From Bacillota bacterium (lineage in GTDB: Bacteria; Bacillota; Limnochordia; Darwinibacteriales; Darwinibacteriaceae): a DNA stretch of 49,290 nt. The notes beneath the pieces were generated by a model, which did not search any database, was not told where the DNA came from, and saw only the letters and a program-made list of their open reading frames with translations. The translations under genes and the position numbers were made by a program. Below are positions 45,308 to 49,290 of this stretch, piece after piece. Numbering within the stretch: the stretch's first letter is position 1; each line of letters opens with the position of its first letter. Location: assembly GCA_012518735.1 (NCBI GenBank), contig JAAYRO010000155.1:1-49290 (forward strand). Direction: 5' to 3'.

Positions 45308-45825
45308 TGTGACCACCGCCAGTTTGATATTACTGTTTGAAAAACGGCACAACTATCCTCAAAAGAATCTTCACTATCACTAATGGTAATGACAATCCCC
45401 TGCTCATCTTCAAGTACAATAAATATTCTGTACTCCCATTGTCGAGCTTTTGAATCGAGAAGGTATGAATAAACGCTGGAAGCAGCTGCAACTCCATCGA
45501 TCATTAGTTCAGTTACAGGCTCCTCCAATTGAAACCCGCGCAGACCTCCTGGTGCCTCATAAAGACTCAAGGTACGTTCAGCAAACGATCGGGCATTATC
45601 ATCTAGGATATGCTGTAACCGCTCTATATATAAAAGATTGCTTTCGTCTGGTCCATAAAAAACAACTAAATGATTGTCACTTTGGTGAGTCTGATACACC
45701 CATTGTTCAGGGATCACCGTTTGATAATACCCACCAGGTTCTGTAAACATAAACCCATTCCCCAAAGCTTGTGACGCAGCTAGTATTATAAGCGCTGCTG
45801 CAAGCCCCAGACGATAACGAACCAT
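45304..45825 (-). CDS. Exported protein of unknown function (PsbP/DcrB-like pattern, tentative)
   Basis: Signal peptide MVRYRLGLAAALIILAASQALG; stop overlaps the start of the M48 gene (ATGA). Confidence 0.65.
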   Translation of the reverse strand: MVRYRLGLAAALIILAASQALGNGFMFTEPGGYYQTVIPEQWVYQTHQSDNHLVVFYGPDESNLLYIERLQHILDDNARSFAERTLSLYEAPGGLRGFQLEEPVTELMIDGVAAASSVYSYLLDSKARQWEYRIFIVLEDEQGIVITISDSEDSFEDSCAVFQTVISNWRWSQ

Positions 45826-45849
45826 TCTCTCACTCCTATCCTGCCGAAC

Positions 45850-46857
45850 CTAACAGGAATCACGTATTACTAACCCTGCAGGGAGAATCTGATGATCTGG
45901 ATGAACCCCTGTTCCATAAATCTGAGCCACAAGCATCTGCACCGCAATCTGACCCAACTCATAAATCGGTACATTCACAGAGGTGAGAGCTGGCTTAATA
46001 CACGCGCCTAACATAGTATTGTTAAACCCAATTACCCCTACATCTCGCCCCACCACGAGTCCCCGTTCATGAAGAGCCTGCATCGCACCGATGGCCAGCA
46101 GATCATCTACGGAAAAAACGGCTGTAAATGGTATATTTCGTTCTAAAATGCGGTTCGTAGCTTCATAGCCACCTTCTACTGAAAAATCCGAATGCTCCAC
46201 TAAATTAGGATCTATTTCTATACCACGTTCAGTTAAGGCATCACAATATCCTTGAAAGCGATCTGTGCTCACAACATAATCAGGATTTCCGTCAAGACAC
46301 GCGATTGCACGATGACCCTTGTCCATCAGATACTGTACAGCCGTGCGAGCCGCAGCCACATTATCATTGTTCACCCATGAGATCTCTTCTGGACCATCAT
46401 ATCGTCCTACCAAAACAAAGGGAAATCCTTCTTCCGCCAATACAGGTATAAGTTGATCATTGCGATGAGATGCTAAAAGTATCACCCCATCCACCCTTCT
46501 CTGGCGGAGGAGATTCAAACATTCTTCCTCTTCTTGCTCTCGGGTGTTACTTGTCGATAGGAGCAGATTCAGTCGATGTTTGTTTGCAATGGACGAAATT
46601 CCGCGAATGACGTCTGGAAAAAAGGGGTTAGCAAACGTCTGCTCCGTAGTGCGCGATCGAATCACGCCAAGGCTGTTGCTGGTTCTGTTAACTAAACTGC
46701 GAGCTATAGCATTAGGGTAATAACCTAATTCCCGCATAGCCTCTCGTACTTTTTCTTTTGTTGCCTGACTAATCCGAGGATGATCAGCAATAACCCTACT
46801 GACGGTTGAAGGAGAAACATGGGCCAATTTGGCAACATCCTTAATTGTAACACTCAT
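45850..46857 (-). CDS. LacI-family transcriptional regulator
   Basis: VTIKDVAKLAHVSPSTVSRVIADHPRISQATKEKVREAMRELGYYPNAIARSL; periplasmic-binding-like effector domain. Confidence 0.95.
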   Translation of the reverse strand: MSVTIKDVAKLAHVSPSTVSRVIADHPRISQATKEKVREAMRELGYYPNAIARSLVNRTSNSLGVIRSRTTEQTFANPFFPDVIRGISSIANKHRLNLLLSTSNTREQEEEECLNLLRQRRVDGVILLASHRNDQLIPVLAEEGFPFVLVGRYDGPEEISWVNNDNVAAARTAVQYLMDKGHRAIACLDGNPDYVVSTDRFQGYCDALTERGIEIDPNLVEHSDFSVEGGYEATNRILERNIPFTAVFSVDDLLAIGAMQALHERGLVVGRDVGVIGFNNTMLGACIKPALTSVNVPIYELGQIAVQMLVAQIYGTGVHPDHQILPAGLVIRDSC

Positions 46858-46972
46858 TTGCACACATCCTCAACCTAACTAAGTCAAATTAATCATTATG
46901 TTATATACCACATCTTACCGGGTAAATCCTTCACTAAGCTGTGAACCACACTTCTGTCTGGAGAGATAATGA

Positions 46973-48382
46973 ATGGATAAAATCACTAAATGGGTATGGA
47001 CAGGAACCTTAACCCTAATGGGAGGATTAGCTCTCACCAGATTCATCACATCCCAGGTCAGCAAAGGTATGATCCACACCATTATGACCGATCCCTATGC
47101 GAAGAATTTAGCCGAATTCTATTCTGCCACTAGCCGCACGGGCATTCAAGATATTATCGAAACCAATTTAAGAGCAGAAGAAGGCAGACTAATTCTCAGA
47201 CCGCTCGGAAGCCCTCGAAAATTCGTTGATTTCGACGGTCTCATGTTTAACACTGCCCATCTATCTCCAATGTCTACGCCCCTCACAGAACATATTGATA
47301 CATCGATCACTATTGGCAAACGAGCTCCCCATCCATTACGTATTAACACACCGCTCCTCATCTCTGGAATGGCTTATGGTCTCGGTGTTTCAGAAAAGTT
47401 CAAGTACGCTTTGGCTTACGGAAGTACACTGGCCGAAACCGCTTCCAATACAGGTGAAGGGCCTTTTCTACCTTATGAACGGGAGCTGGCCAACAACCTG
47501 ATAATTCAGTATCCTCGTGCTCCGTGGAATCGAAATCCCAGTATTCTACAACAAGCTGATGCAGTGGAAATCCAAATCGGACAGGGGGCTTCTGCAAGTA
47601 CGGCTCATAGAACACCACCTGGAAAAATCAACACCCGTCTAAGAAGGAGATTAGGGATTGCCCCAAGTCAGCAGGCTGTTATTCATGCCCACATGCCAGA
47701 ACTAGATTCTTTTGACGGACTGCCAAAACTGGTCGCCTATTTAAGGGACCTTACAGATGGAGTTCCCATTGGTATCAAGTTCTCCTTTACCCATGGACTT
47801 GAAGAAAATATAGACCTTTGTCTGGAAGCAGATGTTGATTATCTCGCACTGGAAGGAGCTCAGGCAGCAACTATTGGAGCTCCTCCAATTTTAGAGGATG
47901 ATTTTGGACTTCCGACCCTGATTGGTCTTTGTCGAACTGTAGATCATCTTCGCAGACGGCAAGCTCAAGACCATATCAGCCTCATTGTTGGTGGAGGATT
48001 TAAGTCGCCTGGTCAATGTCTGAAAGCCCTAGCATTAGGAGCTGATGCTGTTTACCTTGGCACGACTGTTCTATTTGCCGCTTCCCATACCCAAATCCTT
48101 CACGCCCTACCCTGGGAACCTCCAACACAGTTAGTGATCGAAGGTGGCAAAGCGAGTTCTAAGTTTAACTGGAAAAAAGGTGCCCAGTCCTTAGCTAAAT
48201 ACCTCCAGTCAGCGAATGCCGAGATTAAGGAAGGAATAAGGGCCCTAGGCAAACACTCTCTTTCTGAGATTAACGAAGAAGATCTGGTGGCACTGGACAA
48301 AACAACCAGCGAAATCACGGGCATACCGTTAGCCTATTCCAGTCGAAACGTACAAGCCGTTTTTCGACCTGGTTCAAAATAA
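46973..48382 (+). CDS. FMN-binding glutamate-synthase-like (GltB domain 2) family protein
   Basis: TPLLISGMAYGLGVSEKFKYALAYGSTLAETASNTGEGPFLPYER; VEIQIGQGASAS; GIKFSFTHGLEENID; ADAVYLGTTVLFAASHTQ. Confidence 0.9.
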   Translation: MDKITKWVWTGTLTLMGGLALTRFITSQVSKGMIHTIMTDPYAKNLAEFYSATSRTGIQDIIETNLRAEEGRLILRPLGSPRKFVDFDGLMFNTAHLSPMSTPLTEHIDTSITIGKRAPHPLRINTPLLISGMAYGLGVSEKFKYALAYGSTLAETASNTGEGPFLPYERELANNLIIQYPRAPWNRNPSILQQADAVEIQIGQGASASTAHRTPPGKINTRLRRRLGIAPSQQAVIHAHMPELDSFDGLPKLVAYLRDLTDGVPIGIKFSFTHGLEENIDLCLEADVDYLALEGAQAATIGAPPILEDDFGLPTLIGLCRTVDHLRRRQAQDHISLIVGGGFKSPGQCLKALALGADAVYLGTTVLFAASHTQILHALPWEPPTQLVIEGGKASSKFNWKKGAQSLAKYLQSANAEIKEGIRALGKHSLSEINEEDLVALDKTTSEITGIPLAYSSRNVQAVFRPGSK

Positions 48383-49290
48383 AACAAAACTGTTTGTGAC
48401 TGGCCCTCAAAACGAAACTGCTCTACGAATATCCGCCGACCAATTTCTCGAGTTGGTAATGATTTCAGCTTAGGAAGGTAATCAAACACTCGTCCAGAGC
48501 GGATCAGCTCATTTTCCAGACTTCGATTAGGCAGTCCTCCCATCCACCGAGGTGTCCCTCGCCGTGGTTCATTGAGACGAAAATCCCAGCGCAGATATGA
48601 AATTAAGTCAGGATTCTCTTTTGCGTAAAAGTCTGCCAAGATCTTGTACAAAGTCATTTGAGAGTGGTTCAGCCAGTGATATCCTCTCTCTTCCCAGCGC
48701 TCAGCGAAATCGTTGAAGAACCAGAAGGGTGACTTCCCATCCTGAAGTAGATACTCTAGGGATCGTTCAAAACGGCCGCTCACATATTTGTCAACTAGAT
48801 CCTCAATGGTGTGCAGTCGACACAGTTCCTCATAAGATAAGTCATCCGTCTGAAGTACTTCATAGGGAGCCCGCTCCCGATAGACACAGCCAAAACTGTC
48901 CGCCTCTTTTCTTAAGCGTGAGCCGCGCAGCAATTTTAGGAATCCAAGGTGAATTCTCGTCGGCTTTAAGGAATATACGTAGTCAAAGGATTGACCAAAT
49001 CGATGAAACCCTTCCTTGGGTAAACCAGCAATGAGATCCAACAAGACTCGAACATGGGTCTTGGTTCTCAAGAATTCTACAACCTCTCCCAGACGTTCCA
49101 GATCTGAATTGCGAGATACTGCCTCTAATGTTTCTTCATTGGTAGACTGAACTCCAATTTCAAATTGGAAACGGTTAGGTGGAGCTGTCGTAAGCAGCTG
49201 GAGTACGTCATCTGTAAGAATGTCACCACTGACCTCAAGTTGAAATCGGGTGGTTGTATCAAGACTAATCATAAACTCCAATAGATCATA
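48334..49290 (-). CDS. B12-binding-type radical SAM protein, DUF4080-like C-terminal part (partial, runs off right edge)
   Basis: FQLEVSGDILTDDVLQLLTTAPPNRFQFEIGVQSTNEETLEAVSR...LLDLIAGLPKEGFHRFGQSFDYVYSLKPTRIHLGFLKLLRGSRLRKEA; the frame stays open to the window end (YDLLEFMISL). Confidence 0.85.
   Translation of the reverse strand, partial: YDLLEFMISLDTTTRFQLEVSGDILTDDVLQLLTTAPPNRFQFEIGVQSTNEETLEAVSRNSDLERLGEVVEFLRTKTHVRVLLDLIAGLPKEGFHRFGQSFDYVYSLKPTRIHLGFLKLLRGSRLRKEADSFGCVYRERAPYEVLQTDDLSYEELCRLHTIEDLVDKYVSGRFERSLEYLLQDGKSPFWFFNDFAERWEERGYHWLNHSQMTLYKILADFYAKENPDLISYLRWDFRLNEPRRGTPRWMGGLPNRSLENELIRSGRVFDYLPKLKSLPTREIGRRIFVEQFRFEGQSQTVLFYFEPGRKTACTFRLE

Overview
The window is a dense bacterial chromosome segment with endospore-forming Firmicutes/Clostridia-like gene content (SpoVD-like PBP with PASTA domain, DacF-like carboxypeptidase, TRAP/MtrB, IreB, Rex, clostridial-type Rnf complex). 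I support about 57 protein-coding genes, two of them cut by the window edges (accA at the left, a B12-type radical SAM gene at the right), 3 tRNAs (Glu-CTC, Gln-CTG, Asn-GTT) and several intrinsic terminators. No CRISPR array, rRNA, phage or transposase was seen. Main blocks: accA-accD-DUF2007-mtrB-dnaE-murA-ireB; PspC/LiaF-like pair; gltX-OsmC-tRNA-cobalamin adenosyltransferase; YyaL-like DUF255; a five-LysM-repeat protein; two tandem exported FMN-binding proteins next to rex; ParB-like/metallophosphoesterase/nth; spoVD-dacF; femAB-alr; trxB; rnfCDGEAB-apbE; a beta-barrel-like protein next to a LolA-like protein; M48 peptidase with beta-propeller; LacI and an FMN-binding glutamate-synthase-like protein. 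The best lead is a possible extracytosolic flavin electron-transfer module: two exported proteins, each with two ApbE-type flavinylation motifs, beside Rex and Rex-like operators, with rnf and apbE about 15 kb away. Second is a candidate outer-membrane-type envelope locus (beta-barrel-like ORF with C-terminal Phe plus LolA-like protein). Others are recurrent tail-to-tail gene overlaps and a ParB-like protein with a C-terminal Cys cluster. All functional claims come from reading motifs by eye; no database search was run.
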